A stretch of DNA of 64,000 nt, taken from assembly GCA_012934845.2 (NCBI GenBank), contig WNNJ02001809.1, positions 1 to 64,000 of the forward strand, in the 5' to 3' direction. The stretch comes from Pomphorhynchus laevis. Taxonomy: Eukaryota; Acanthocephala; Palaeacanthocephala; Echinorhynchida; Pomphorhynchidae. The position numbers were made by a program, and so were the translations under genes. Position 1 is the stretch's first letter. The number at the start of each line of letters is the position of its first letter. Shown here in pieces: positions 32,322-44,525 of this stretch. The notes beneath the pieces are model-generated. The model made no database searches. It saw only the letters and a list, made by a program, of their open reading frames with translations, and had not been told where the DNA came from.

Positions 32322-33347
32322 ATGGGTGGACGCAAGAAAACAACTAAGACCGACACCAACTATGGACAACTGCAAGTACAGTGCTCGATACACGACTGCA
32401 GCGTCTGGACAACAATCACCTGCGACAAGAATAAGGCTAAAGAAGACTTCGTATGTGGTTTTTGTGCCAACAAACTAATATGCAACCTTTCAAATAAGCA
32501 CATATCAACATCCAACACGTCAACTCAAACTACCCCCGTCGTTTCTAATGTCCTTTCTCCACCCACCGACCCTGCCACCATATACACTTCCCATTCCATG
32601 TCATCTTCACTCCCCGACACCCCACGTCCCGTCCTTCCTGTCTCGTTTCTCAATAACTTGCATCCATCAATCAAAATCACCTCCACCAACCTCCACTATC
32701 CTTCCACTCATAACCTTTCCTCACATCGCTTGCCACCCTCTTTATTATCATTATCCTCTATGTCTCCCGTCGTCAAACCAAATCCCTCCAAATCATCAAC
32801 TGCCAGCTCTTCTATCGTGATCTCACCTACTCACGTCAGTCGTCCTCCTTTACGGAAGCGCTTTGCTTCTCGCGATCGTTGCGTCATTGTTACTAATATC
32901 ACGCCTTCTAACTCCTTATCTCCACAAGCACGTCTGGACCACGATGTTTCCGCCTTCAGATCCATCCTCTCGTCAATTGTTCCTGCGGATAAACCATCCT
33001 TTTTCAAGGACATTTCTCCTGTCGCATTCATCCGTCTAAACAAATCTTCTCAATCTAATCCTTCCCAGCCCCCTCTCCTAAAAATTGTTTTCAAGCATCG
33101 CTCTCACGCGTCTTCTGTCCTCTCTCAACGATTCAAACTCATGTCATCTTCAACCACTCGAATTTTCCCCGATCGCGCCCCTTCCGAAATCGCTCAAATC
33201 TCTTCAGCCCGCATCGAAAAACGCCGTCGCGAGGAAAACGGCGAAACATCACTCGCCATCCGAAACATAGACGGAAATTTTCAAGTTGTCCACACCCGTC
33301 CAAAAATTCGATGGCGCTCCATCTCTCCTATGTGTCTTCTCCACTAA
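32322..33347 (+). CDS. LINE C ORF1 protein with PHD-like zinc finger
   Basis: ORF1 of L2/CR1-type LINEs is thought to bind the element RNA. The 341-residue frame is open. Near residues 20-50 it shows a C..HDCSVW...C...FVCGFC pattern, like the PHD-type finger of CR1 ORF1. A proline/serine/threonine-rich linker follows (about 60-180). Then comes a conserved C-terminal domain: RDRCVIVTNITPS, LDHDVSAFRSIL, VAFIRLNKSSQ, LLKIVFKHRSHASSVLSQRF, IEKRRREENGETSLAIRNID. It overlaps ORF2 by about 37 bp: the site that reads TGATG in copy D reads CGATG here, so ORF1 runs 12 codons further. Confidence 0.85.
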   Translation: MGGRKKTTKTDTNYGQLQVQCSIHDCSVWTTITCDKNKAKEDFVCGFCANKLICNLSNKHISTSNTSTQTTPVVSNVLSPPTDPATIYTSHSMSSSLPDTPRPVLPVSFLNNLHPSIKITSTNLHYPSTHNLSSHRLPPSLLSLSSMSPVVKPNPSKSSTASSSIVISPTHVSRPPLRKRFASRDRCVIVTNITPSNSLSPQARLDHDVSAFRSILSSIVPADKPSFFKDISPVAFIRLNKSSQSNPSQPPLLKIVFKHRSHASSVLSQRFKLMSSSTTRIFPDRAPSEIAQISSARIEKRRREENGETSLAIRNIDGNFQVVHTRPKIRWRSISPMCLLH

Positions 33348-36205
33348 TCTCTTTCGCCACAGCACACGGTTTCCGCCTCGGTCTCCTCAACACTAGATCT
33401 ATTCTCAATAAATCCGATCTTATCCTCAACCTATTCACCAAGCAATCCATCGATCTCTTCTGCCTCACCGAATCCTGGCACTCAAATTCCGACGACCTTT
33501 CCATTCGCCGTCTGCTCTCTGCCGGTTGCTCCCTAGTCGAATAGCCCGCCCCCTCAGCTCATGCCCTTCTAAATCCTCTAATCATGGCGGCATCGTCGCA
33601 TTCGCGCGTCACCCAGCGTCTCTTCGCAAAATCAATCCCCCTTTCAGTCCTTGCTCTTTTGAATTGCTCACATGTCGTTATTCTAACCCGATCACTCTAT
33701 ATCTCGCCATTGTATACCGTCCTGGTTCATTTGATCCTACCTCCTTATTTTTTACCAAACTCGCTGACCTCCTTTATCATTGTTCTTTGTCATCAATCCC
33801 TTCACTCGTTCTAGGCGACTTCAATATCCGCCTAGACCGCCCCTCTTCCACAGATTCCATCCGCTTCATCAACATTCTATCCAACTACAATTACAAACTA
33901 ATCTCCACTGCCCCCACACATATACTTGGCGGGGCACTCGACATCATCGCTGTCCCCGATCATTTTGCTGCCCACACCTCACTGTCCATCTCTGATCCTG
34001 GTCTATCCGATCACTTTCTTATCACCCTTGATCTCGCTCGCAACCACACCCTCCTCACACACCTACAATCCTACGTCGCCCTTGGAGAAATCTTGACCTC
34101 TCCCTTCTCCGCTCTGCCTTACTCAAATCGTCTCTATCATTACCCACAATAACATATTCATCTCCTCACGATCTCGCCTTTCTTTTCGACTCTGAACTCA
34201 CATCCACTCTCGATATTCTCTTGCCCTTCAAGTCTCACCCACACCGTCGCTTGCACCGTGCCCCATGGTTTGACATCCAATGCCTACTCTCAAAGCGTCG
34301 ACTCCGCCATGCTTTTCGAGTCTATCACCGCTCTCTCAGACGCGATTTCCGCTCGATCACTCCGTCTTTCCGTGATTCCTATCTTGCTCTTCGCCGGTCT
34401 CATCTCAACCTACTACGTACCAAATGCAACTCCTTCTGGCAGCATAAAATCATCACTTCATTCAACTCTAAGACTCTCTGGCATACTTTTAACTCAATCC
34501 TGGCTCGTTCCTTTACGCCTTGCAACATCAATGCTAATGATTATTCGTCATTTCTCCAGACTAAAGTATCCACGCTGCTCTCTCACACCCCGGTCTCCAT
34601 CCTATCCCACTCTGCCCAGTCTACTCTCATCCTTCCGGAACTCTTTCATCTTCTCCCTGTATCACCTACAGAAGTATCATCTGTCCTCATGTCCTTGCCC
34701 AACAAAACCTCACCTGCCGATCCCCTGCCTACCCACATATTAAAATCTATATGCTCATCGATATCCCCATTTCTCACAACCTTGTTTAACTCGTCCATCC
34801 GCAGTCGTATCTTCCCTTCACACTGGAAATCCGCAATCGTTCGTCCCCTCCTTAAGAAACAATCGCTCGACCCCTCCCTTCCTTCTAGCTATCGCCCCAT
34901 TTCACTACTCCCTACTCTTTCAAAGCTCTTAGAACGCCTCATCTTAATACAAATCAACGCTTATCTCTCCTCATCCAATCTGTACCCTCCTTTCCAATCC
35001 GCTTTCCGCTCTAATCACTCGACAGAAATCGCATGCATAAAAGTGTACAACGACTTACTCATTTCTCGAGACAAGGCTCTATATAGTGTTCTCATCTCCC
35101 TCGACCTCTCCTCCGCATTCGACATTGTCGACCACTCCGTCCTCCTTTCTCGCCTTCGTTATGATTACGGCTTTTCTTCCTCCTCCGTAGCTTGGTTCGC
35201 CTCATATCTATCCGACCGTTCCTTTCGCGTCTGTTCTAATTCATCATCCTCCCCTCCCATCCCTATTTTTTGCGGGGTTCCACAAGGTTCAGTCCTAGGT
35301 CCCCTGCTTTTCTCACTTTTGCTTGGCGATCTCTCTCCATTTATCAAACCTTACTCCTTTAACGTCATGCAATACGCCGATGACATTCTAATCTATGCTC
35401 ATGCACCCGCACATCGCATACACGATATCGGCATTTCTGCCTCCAACTGTCTTTCTTCTATCTACAAACGTCTCTCCAATCTCCATCTCGTTCTAAACGC
35501 CGAAAAGTCCAAAATAATGTGGATCCTTCCCCGTAAACCAAGCATATCTCCTCCCATTGTATCTTTTGCCTCATCGATCATCCCTATAGTCCACAATCTC
35601 ACTTTCTTAGGATTCCATTTCGATGATCACCTTTCCCTTAAACCCTTCGTCCGTGACAAGGTCCGCTCGTCTAACTTAATTCTTCGTGACATCCGCCGTA
35701 TCCGCCCCTTATCGACTTCCGTTCTTGTATGTCTCTTCTTTCATCGCTTCTTTTCCCTAAAATCGATTACTGCCTCAGCCTTTTCGCCAATTCTCCAAAA
35801 TCCATCATCCTACCCCTACAACGAATAATCAACACCGCCGTTCGAGTGCTCTTTCGTCTCCGTCGCTTCGACCACACATCCACATATTTTGCCCAACTCT
35901 CCTGGCCCACCATCCACATCCGCATCAAACTCCGCCTTCTTCTCGTTACCTTTCGTCTCATCGCTATCGGCTCCCCATCGTTCATCAACCTTCCTTTCTT
36001 AGACGATACTCGCCCCACCTCGCTATCGCTTCGTTCCTGTCATACCCTCTTACTCCACGTTCCTAATTACTCCAACAACTATGGTCTCCGATCCTTCCTC
36101 GTCGCCGCCTCACTCGCCTGGAATCAACTCCCTCTCGACGTCCGCCGCGCTCCCTCCTTTATCACATTCAAACACCTCCTCCGTTCACACCTTCTCGACA
36201 CCTGA
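33311..36205 (+). pseudogene. LINE C ORF2: endonuclease plus reverse transcriptase
   Basis: Order: APE-type endonuclease (LGLLNTRSILNKSD, FCLTESWHS, NHGGIVAFARHP, LAIVYRPGS, LVLGDFNIRLD, LSDHFLITLDL; 33,311-34,150), linker, RT (ITPSFRDSYLALRRSHLN, SYRPISLLPTLSKLLERL, SAFRSNHSTEIACIKV, LISLDLSSAFDIVDH, GVPQGSVLGPLLFSL, MQYADDILIYAH; 34,221-35,700) and C-terminal domain to 36,205 (LAWNQLPLDVRRAPSF). Three frameshifts break it: a one-base loss near 33,543 (CSLVE then SARP in other copies), one near 34,100-34,200, and one near 35,720. The motifs (HSTE, LDLSSAFDIVDH, GVPQGSVLGP) place it in the L2/CR1 group. Confidence 0.9.
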
Positions 36206-36282
36206 TTCACAGTTTTGTTTTGTTGTGGTCATGTAAGCGTGCGCTGGCACGCATTTGCCACGTTAAAATAAATCCTTTTTTT

Positions 36283-37140
36283 CTACGTCTGGTACGATAT
36301 CTTGAAAGAGACATTTTATTTCATCTAACTTATTAAGTAGACTACGAATATTCGAGTAAATGATTTTTAAACCACCATTATTTGTGCTCAACTTGAAGGA
36401 ATAATCGGGAAGAGATTTTCGAAATTCACGAATACACCCATCGACATTGAGGCAAGGTGAAACAGTGAATATTTTACGTCTTAGGCGGAGGGCGCCAAAG
36501 TGGTAAGAAGGTTTGCAGGATTGAGCACATCTAACAGTCCCTTCCAATGAATATGTATACGCATCCGCCCAACTCGAAAATTTTGTACTGTCAAATTTTT
36601 TCACCCAACTCTAATCGACATGCTAACTCTGATTTAGCCTCTTTCAAACGTAATCGATAATCTATGCTCATATCGCGTAGCAGACGTATACTCGACCCTT
36701 TCAAACGATGTGCGCCGTTAAGGATTATGTGAATAATTTCAGCAGAGTTGAACACCACTTTGAGCAATCTGGGTCTCAACTCATTACTTATCTTACCGAG
36801 ACGAAAAGCGGCCTTTATCTTCATGCTCTTAACAACTTCGTCTTGACATTCATGTAATACCACCGAAAGAATGGATTGTAAATGACCCAAGTCGTTATCT
36901 AATCGTGTCTGGCTATTTATAGCGAGATTTCTTTAAGTTTGCAATAATTACACACTGTTCACGGTTATGAAAGTCTTCCCTTCTTCGAGGTACCTGACGA
37001 GAGTCATATGCAGATGCCATGCTACTAAGTGAAGGAGTGTCTTGAGAGTTAATCACATTTGCTTCTGAAACACCTCTAAGAAGTACAGACCTAGTAATGC
37101 CTACTTCATGTTGAATGTTACCTGGCGTCATTATTGAGGA
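36283..37140 (-). mobile_element. CR1-like LINE F, 5' part (split by LINE C)
   Basis: The minus strand holds an ORF1 C-terminal remnant (about 37,130-36,590; VKSMKIKAAFRLGKISNELR, then PRLLKVVFNSAEI) and the start of ORF2 (about 36,560-36,283; SNIRSLLNKLDEIKCLFQDI). The reading IVPDV at this edge continues in phase with GIFTESW at 31,980, on the other side of LINE C. This proves that the two parts were one element. It is decayed. Confidence 0.8.
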
Positions 37141-37144
37141 TTTT

Positions 37145-38685
37145 ATGGATTCATGTTGATGTTGTGGGTTATTACTGAAGATCGTTTTCGCGATATTTGA
37201 TATCTAGAGGCATTTTCGTTAAATATAAAGCATCTAAAAGGATGCATCACTGAACAATATAGATTAAATGGTTAAATATAAGTTTTATAGATTGCGAGTT
37301 CTGACACTACTTGACTGAGGTGGCAGGGGACAATAATTGTAAGATACTAAGAGCCTAAAGTCGATTTACGAGAATTATTGCTTGCAAAAATACTTGTCTG
37401 CAAAACTAAATAACTTTAAATTGTCCAGTTGAGTAGTACTGATTTGCCAGAGTAATATTAAATGATATTATTCGGTAAAATTGTTACAATTAGTTCATGA
37501 CATTAGTAGATGTAGTTAAATTGATAAAAACGCGATTATTAGTGAATTAGACAACTACTTACCACATTTAGTTTTCGACATCATTTTAGTTGGATAACTT
37601 TTGTTGCAAGTAATCCAACACCTTTTGCTTTAATAGTAAAGAGCGTAGGCTTGGAAAATCAACACAAAAACTGGGCTATAGTCCATTATATTTGATATAT
37701 TTAATTAGGGCTATATGATTCTGCTATAAAACGCATATCAAAATCAATCATATGCGAATTATACCACGTCCTTGCTGTCCCTCACAAGTGCTAGGATTGT
37801 CTTAAACTTAGGACTCAGTTCTATTCATAGCTTCTAACACAAAAGTCCTAAGTCACAATTTTAGCAATCCATCCAAAGCGCATCCCTTACACACACTTAA
37901 CAGCACTAAGTTAAAAAGGACTCATGTAAAAGCCAAAAATTAATCTGGACGAATTATAGTCGTGCAAGGCTTTGACCGATGATACGAGGAGAAGTATATG
38001 CTAACATGATTACGAAACTGTGGTAAAAGTTGCCTCGTTGTTACTTAACACGAAAGAACATTAATAAACAGGTAATGCAACAGCTAATTGAAAACTTACA
38101 AATGTGGAATTATTGATAACAGAAATTTTATAAAATCATTTATTTTAGTAAATATTTGACATATAATATTTAAATGTATTTTATAATCTTTAAAAATTAA
38201 ACATACGATTTGCGTATATAAGCATCAAACAATCTACAGGGATATGTATCAACTTATAAATCAAATCAGCTAACTGAGTTGCGTATTTGATATAACTATA
38301 AAATTGAAAAAATAATAATAATGCTAAATACGATACAAAATTGAATTAACGCTAATAATGCGAATTCAATAGATAATTGATTTAACGACAACTCCTTTAG
38401 AATGTGGTATATAAAATGAAGTAATTTGAATTGGAGATGTTGAATTTTAAAAGGTGAGAGTAACAGAATAACGAGTATTTCCAATGCCATTATTCAGTGG
38501 TAAACCTATTCGTTAAAGTTTTATTTCAAATATAATATATTATAGTTACTGAAATTATGTAGTCATCATCTAAGAAAATTTGAGGGATAGAAAATCCAGT
38601 TTTAGTAATTTTGATTGAATCTTCAACTCCAATCAGGAATTTAATTTTTACGGTTTATTTTAACAGAAAAAATTCACTGATAAAT
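37145..38685. other. Gene-free stretch with one Penelope tail motif
   Basis: No gene seen. The motif aaatcagctaactgagt then gcgtatttgat lies at about 38,262-38,292 and matches the Penelope 3' tail words found at 9,980, 14,157, 25,812 and 56,400. No pseudoknot module follows it. Confidence 0.5.
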
Positions 38686-38689
38686 AGAA

Positions 38690-39520
38690 TTTTTAACCGA
38701 TGAATAAAATCATCCACAACTGGAAAGGCTCAATAATCTACACTATTCACAAAAAAGAAGACGTTTCTCATCCCCAAAATTATCGACATATAAGTTTAAT
38801 CTTTATATGTTGCAAGCTTATTGAACGTACAAGTTATTGGCTCAACGGCGTCGAAATTAATCGTGTTTTTTAGGTATAAGGACCTAGGTATTTGGATAAG
38901 CTTTCATCTATTCTCACAAATTAACACTTCGTCCAATGCTCTAAAATTGGGCGCATTGTAGGAATTTTTAGGCAAGCTTTAATGAATGTAGATAAACAAG
39001 GTTTGGTTCTACTTGTATTTGGTTTGGTACTATTGATTCTTCTATATTGCTCAATAGTTGTTACCCAATTACAATCAGCGAATGTAGACGTCTCGAAGGA
39101 TATTTAGACGTACTATTAAGCTTGATCGAAGTTAGGAGCATCTGTCGTACGTCTTACGCTAAAATATTCTATAGTTACTACATTACGGTATATGCTTGAT
39201 CGTGTAGATTTGATTATTGTATGACATATACTTCACGACATGATCCATCCTCTTAGTAACTTGCTACGCTTTTGAGCGATCATTGCGTACTGTCCTTTTC
39301 ATTTAAATATGCCCACAATGTAACGTCGGTTAGTCCCCTGCAGAGTAAGCCTCTGAATTTCTGGGAGGCTGATTTCGACGCAATTATCTACAGATTGAAT
39401 CTGGTCATATGGCCAGATTCGTATATATGCTGAATTGACGATGCTTTGAATGGTTTTGAAAGCACACTCTATAACTTACTGATATCGCATCCTCCCAAGT
39501 TAAAAACGCATAGGGACGAT
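38690..39520 (+). mobile_element. Decayed LINE fragments
   Basis: Pieces of a non-LTR element, in frames that keep changing: WKGSIIYTIHKKEDVSHPQN followed by YRHISLIFICCKLIE (RT, 38,715-38,840), and ADFDAIIYRLNLVIWPDSY (endonuclease-RT linker type, about 39,365-39,450). Their order is not that of one intact LINE, so rearrangement or two copies are likely. Confidence 0.5.
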
Positions 39521-39738
39521 TGTTCTTGATTCGATGTGTTTCTCTGGTATAACTCACGCGCACGTGAACACGTGTGGATTTCATTTTGTTGTGGACAACT
39601 ATCTTATGAGTCTTTCGAACATATTAGGAATATATTTAATAATATAATAATACAAATTTATTTAATGTGGCAAATGCGTACAAGGTGTATGCTTACAAGT
39701 CCACAAACAAAAATGAAAAAGTCAAGCAGATAAATTGT

Positions 39739-42631
39739 TTAAATGGGATCGGATTTGTCGTTTGAAGCACGGCAGGGAAGTTGATTGGCGTATATGAATG
39801 GACAGATGGTTCCATGATAGAGGAGCAGCCAACAGGAAGGAGTAAAGTCCAAAGGAGGTAGAGTAGTTTGGGACATGTAAAAAAGGGAATTACAGGAACG
39901 CAAGGAACAGTGAACAGGACGAGAATTATCAAGAAAATGAAGGTTGAGAAATGAAGGGGTATGAAAAGTTACAAGGCGGAAAGCAACGATAAGAAGACGA
40001 ATTTGAACACGACAATAAATTGTAGGCAAATCGAGAGAAGCAAGATGGTAGGATGTATGATCAAAACGACGAAGACGGAGGAGAATTCGGACGGCTGCGT
40101 TGACGATGCGTTGTAGGGGAAGAAGAGCGGATTTAGGTGAGTTGGAAAATAGACTAAGACAATAATCGAGTCTAGAAAAAAGGAGAGAAGATATGAGTCA
40201 TACAAGAAGGGAAATCGATCAATCTACGAACTTGACGGAGATGGCGGAGTATCAAGGTAGATGAGCGTACTTTATCTCTAACGAAAGGTTTAAGTGAAAG
40301 TCGGTTGTCGAAATGAAAGCCTAGGAAAACGAGATTATCAACGATAGGAAGAATTGTAGAATTTAATGATACGGAGGGAGGTTCTAAGCCGAGGCGTCGA
40401 GGTAGGATCTACATAATTTTGGATTTATCAGGATTCAGAGAAAGGCGAAGGGAAGAAAGATGATTGGAAATTGAGACAAGACAGTCGGAAGCAGAAACAC
40501 TAAGATCGTGAATACGATAAACAGGTGCATGAGCATAGATGAGAATGTCATCAGCATATTGCATAACATGGAAGTTAAATTTATGAGAAATCGAAGACAA
40601 ATCACCAAGAAGAAGAGAGAAAAGCATAGGGCCTAATACGGATCCTTGTGGAACACCGGACGGAATGGACGAAGGATGGGAGAGAGAAGAGTTAGAATAG
40701 ACGCGAAATGTACGGTTTGATAGATATGAAGAAAACCATGATACAGTGGGTAAAGAGAAGCCATAATAATGACGAATGCGATGGAGAAGAATCGAGTGAT
40801 CGACGATGTCAAAAGCAGACGATAGATCAAGAGAAATTATGGCACTACATAATTTATGATCGCGCGATATGAGTAAGTCGTTATAAACTTTAAGACATGC
40901 AATTTCGGTAGAGTAATTAGAGCGAAAAGCGGCTTGTAAGGGAGGAAATAAGTTAGAGGAAAAGAGATATGTATTAATTTGCTTAAGAACGAGACGCTCA
41001 AGGAGTTTAGAGAGGATTGGGAGAAGTGAAATAGGACGGTACGAATATGGTAGTGAAGATTCGAGAGATTGCTTTTCGATGAGATGACGAACAGTGGCGC
41101 ATTTCCAGATGGAAGGAAATGTACGACTACGGATGGACAAGTTGAACAATGTGGTTAGGAAGGGTAAGATAGAGAAGCAGATATTTTTAAGTAAGTGAGT
41201 GGGAATTGGGTCAGAAGGAGAGGTTTTATTAGGTAATGACAGTAGAACCGAATAAACTTCATCAGACGAAACGGGAAGAAGGTGGAATAGTTCTGGGAGG
41301 GAAGTATTTAAAGAGAAAAGTGGGTACAAGGGGGCTATGGGTAGTAGGGAGAGTAAATTAGATAGTTTAGTTTGTAGATAAGAAGAAAATTCATCAGGAT
41401 TTATATTAAAAGGGGTAGATAATCGTGGAAGAATTGAGTTTAAGATTTTCCAATGAGATTTAGAGTTAGAAGATGACTCGAGTTGATTTTGCCAAAAGAG
41501 AGGACGTTTAGTACGTATAAGAATGAGATGTGAACGGCGTTGAGAAAAGTAGGAATCACGAAGATTTGGAGGGAGTGAGTTGGGAGAACGTTTAAGAAAG
41601 CGCTTATACATACGAAAAGAGTGACGGCGTCGACGCTTAGAACAACTACAGTCAGAATCGAACCAGGGAGCATGGCCAAGCGCTGGGAACGTAGAAGTCG
41701 ACTAGGCAGAAGGTTATTGAGGATCGACGTAAGTTCAGAATCAAGCAGAATGCAGAGATCATCGGGAGAGAGATAGTTAAGAGGAAGTGAAAAGAGTGAA
41801 GAATTGAGTAAGGCTGTGCAGAGAATAGGGATATCGAGAAGCTTCCAGGTGTCGACTTGGTGTAGATAATGGTAAAGGCGGAGAAGGAAGATAAGGACGA
41901 GTAAGAGTAAGAGTGACAAGGAAATGATCGGACAAACCAGGATCAGTAATTGACAAGTTGGTAAAGTCATTGAAGCAGTTAGGAACATCAATGATGTCGA
42001 GAGCACCGCCGAGAATATGAGTTGGGCTTGTTGAAAGTAATTTATAGTTAAAATCAGAAAAAAGATTAGTTAAAGTGATAGAGTCAGAGTCAGACGGGCG
42101 ATCAAGACGAATGTTAAAGTCACCGAGAACAAAAGAAGGAGTATAAGACAATGAACATTGAGACATTATATTTGCAAGGTCGTTAAAGAAGATACGTAAT
42201 GCGGCAACTGAACCTAGACGGTATACAATCACAAGTTCCAGATGAAAAGGCGTTGATAATCTGCATATGAGTAATTCGAACGAAGTGTAACGGATGTTAA
42301 CGTTGATTTTACGTAAAGACATTGGGTGACGAGCAATGGCAACAATACCGCCATGGTTAGAAGCAGTAGATGTATGATATGCAATTTGACGAGCTGATTC
42401 AACTAGAGAACAACCAGAGCGACATAGACGACGAATAGCAAGATCGTCGGAGTCAGAGTGCCAGGATTCGGTAATGCAGAGAATATCGATAGATAATTGA
42501 TCGAAGATATCGAGAAGCATATCAGCTTTATGAAGAATGGAGCGAGTGTTGAATAGACTAAGACGAAAAGTATGCTTAGGAGCGAGATCGACTAGCGAAG
42601 AAGACAAGGGGGAGAGATGGGACGCCATCAA
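39739..42631 (-). pseudogene. LINE D ORF2: endonuclease plus reverse transcriptase
   Basis: Endonuclease frame 42,628-41,777 (LSLFNTRSILHKADMLLDIF, ILCITESWHSDSDDL, NHGGIVAIARHPMSLRK, FVLGDFNIRLDRP, THILGGALDIIDV, LSDHFLVTLTL). RT frame 41,611-40,409 (SYRPISLLPILSKLLERLVL, AAFRSNYSTEIACLKVYNDL, IISLDLSSAFDIVDHSILL, GVPQGSVLGPMLFSLLLGDL, MQYADDILIYAHAPVYRIHD). The C-terminus follows to about 39,740 in shifted frames. About three frame breaks. ORF2 starts at ATG 42,628, overlapping the ORF1 stop. Confidence 0.9.
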
Positions 42632-43919
42632 ATTTTTGACCTTGTGTGTACAAAGTGAAAATTTCCGTTGATTTGACGTATAGATAAGGATGATTCGCCA
42701 TTTGTTTCACGTCGATGTTTCTCAATGCGAGATAAATTGAGCTGGGCAATATCAGAAGGGGAGCGGTCAGGAAAGATACGGCAAGTAGATGAAGTGGTAA
42801 GAAGTTTAAAACGTTGGGAGAGTACCGAAGAGGCATGTGAACTATGTCGGAAAACAATTTTTAAGAGTGGAGGACTGAGATGATTGGATTTGGTGGATTT
42901 GTGTAAACGAATAAAGGATACATGAGCAATATTATTGAAGAGGGATGGGTTATCATCAGGAAGAATTGTTGCTAGGATAGACCTGAAAGCAGATACATCA
43001 TCATCGAGGCAAGATTGTGGAGAAGCAGATTTGGAAAGCTGTAAGTTTGATATGATTATACAGCGATCGCACAAAGGAAAACGATTTCGTAGAAGTTGTG
43101 GACGGACAGAGCTGGTAGGAGTCGAGGCAGATGAGCAGATAGAAGTGGAAATGACAGGAGTGCTTGATAGAGAATTAATATTGGTTGGAGCAAGTGTGAC
43201 AGGAGCGGGGTATTTAATCGGTTGATCAGAAATGTGACTGGAGATGATTTTAAATAAAGGATGTAAATTATTTGGAAGTGTTACGTGGGAGGTAGAGTAA
43301 GGAGAATTAATATAGGTTTTGGCATGTGTGACAGGAGTGGATTTTTGAATCAGTTGATCGGAAATATTACTGGAAATGATTTTGATGGAAGGATGTAAAT
43401 TATTGAGAGTGATACGGGGGAGGTCGAGTAAGAAGTACGTGAAGAGAATAAAGAAGTTTGAGATTTATTTAGATTGGGGGAGGAATAGGAAAGAGGAGGT
43501 ACGAGATGAAAAGCTTTACCGTTAGCATTGTTAGAATGAGAAAGATTAATGGAAGTTTGGTACGTAGTTGAACGAGGAGTGTGTGAGAGAGTAGGTTTCA
43601 ATAATGGGATTATATGATGCGAAGTCAGGTGTTGATGCGAGGGAAACATCTAAAACAGCATTGGTCTGAGTGGTCGTGTGTGATACAAGAGTAGATGAGC
43701 AGGATAATTGTAGTAGTCGTACTGATGTACAAAAACCGCATGTGAACTGTTTACGTTTATACACCGAGTGGTCGGATATTTTAACACGAACAAGTGTCCA
43801 TACATCACAATCTTTGGAATCACATCCAACTTCAAAGCTGGTATAACCATCATTGCATTCCGATGTGGAAGATTCTTGATCAGGAACAGGGATCTGAGAT
43901 ATCGCGCTTTTTTAGGCAT
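42628..43919 (-). pseudogene. LINE D ORF1 with PHD-like finger
   Basis: Near the start one frame shows a C.DGYTSFEVGC...CDVW...FTCGFC pattern, the same finger as in copy C. The C-terminal domain is open at 43,074-42,628 (MCDRCIIISNLQLSKS, LDDDVSAFRSILATILPDD, LLKIVFRHSSHASSVLSQRF, IEKHRRETNGESSLSIRQIN). At least two frame breaks lie between. It ends with TGA at 42,630-42,628, whose final A begins the ORF2 ATG. Confidence 0.75.
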
Positions 43920-43989
43920 AACCTTTTATCGATAGATTGAGCTCAATCCGCGAGCGTAGCGAGAGGAACTGACAGGAATAATCTGGAAC

Positions 43990-44525
43990 TAACATGAATA
44001 ATTTTAAGTATTTAACAATCAAGACAATTTTACCTCTCAAGAGGACGAAAAACCTTCAGTTTGAGAAGTTGAGTTCTTTGGATGGCAAGGTTCTATTCTC
44101 TTACATTCGCAAAATCATGGGCTCGAATATTTTACTAGTATCGTTAAAGGATGATTCTCAAAGCGAGGTCACGTGTAATAGTGTCATGGCAAACTTATTT
44201 GCCCAGGAGTTCTCATCGATGTTTTGCTCTTCACGGGCAATGTGTAATTCTGAATCAGAAAATGGTTCAGAAGCATTCGATCGATCTAATGTCATTTTGT
44301 GCTGACGATGTTTTGAAGCTTCTCTGTAAACTAAAACCAAACACCGCTGCAGGTCCGGACGGACTTCCCTCAATTCTTTTAAAAAATATTGCTCCTTAAG
44401 TATATTCATATGTTTTCATTGTTTCAGTTTTCTATTCTCCCATCTCGAATTCCTTCACGTTGGAATGAGTCAATTGTAGTTCCAGTGTATAAAAACGGAG
44501 ATCGGCAAGTTAGTAAGAACTATCA
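43990..44525 (+). mobile_element. CR1-like LINE G, 5' part (split by LINE E)
   Basis: The plus strand encodes part of the endonuclease-RT linker and the RT start: EKLSSLDGKVLFSYIRKIMG, ADDVLKLLCKLKPNTAAGPD then GLPSILLKNIAP, SRWNESIVVPVYKNGD, then RQVSKNYH at the insertion point. The frame resumes after the insert at 45,934 (QVDLTC). One frameshift lies in the A-rich centre. Decayed. Confidence 0.8.

Larger units (their letters stand above)
31990..36282 (+). mobile_element. L2-like LINE, copy C, near full length
   Basis: It is flanked by the 8-bp duplication ctacgtct (31,982-31,989 and 36,283-36,290) and inserted into LINE F. Parts: 5' region with a 13-bp tandem array (32,083-32,316), ORF1 (32,322-33,347), ORF2 (33,311-36,205), a 3' UTR with gcgtgc...gcacgc and tggca...tgcca hairpins, and a terminus aaataaatcc plus T7. 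It is the best-preserved member of the family. ORF2 has about three frameshifts. Copy E is close to it in sequence. Confidence 0.95.
39660..43925 (-). mobile_element. L2-like LINE, copy D, near full length
   Basis: It belongs to the same superfamily as copies A, B, C and E but a distinct subfamily (clearly diverged, and without the T-tract at its 3' end, which reads ccacattaaataaattt). ORF1 remnant 43,919-42,628, ORF2 42,628 to about 39,740 in several frames. The 3' UTR keeps the ccttgtacgcatttgccac-like end at 39,665-39,700. No clear target duplication found. Confidence 0.93.

Noticed and set aside
32039-32393. Six overlapping open frames with a 13-residue repeat on both strands
   Set aside because: They arise because a 13-bp tandem unit without stops is open in every frame; there is no protein evidence.
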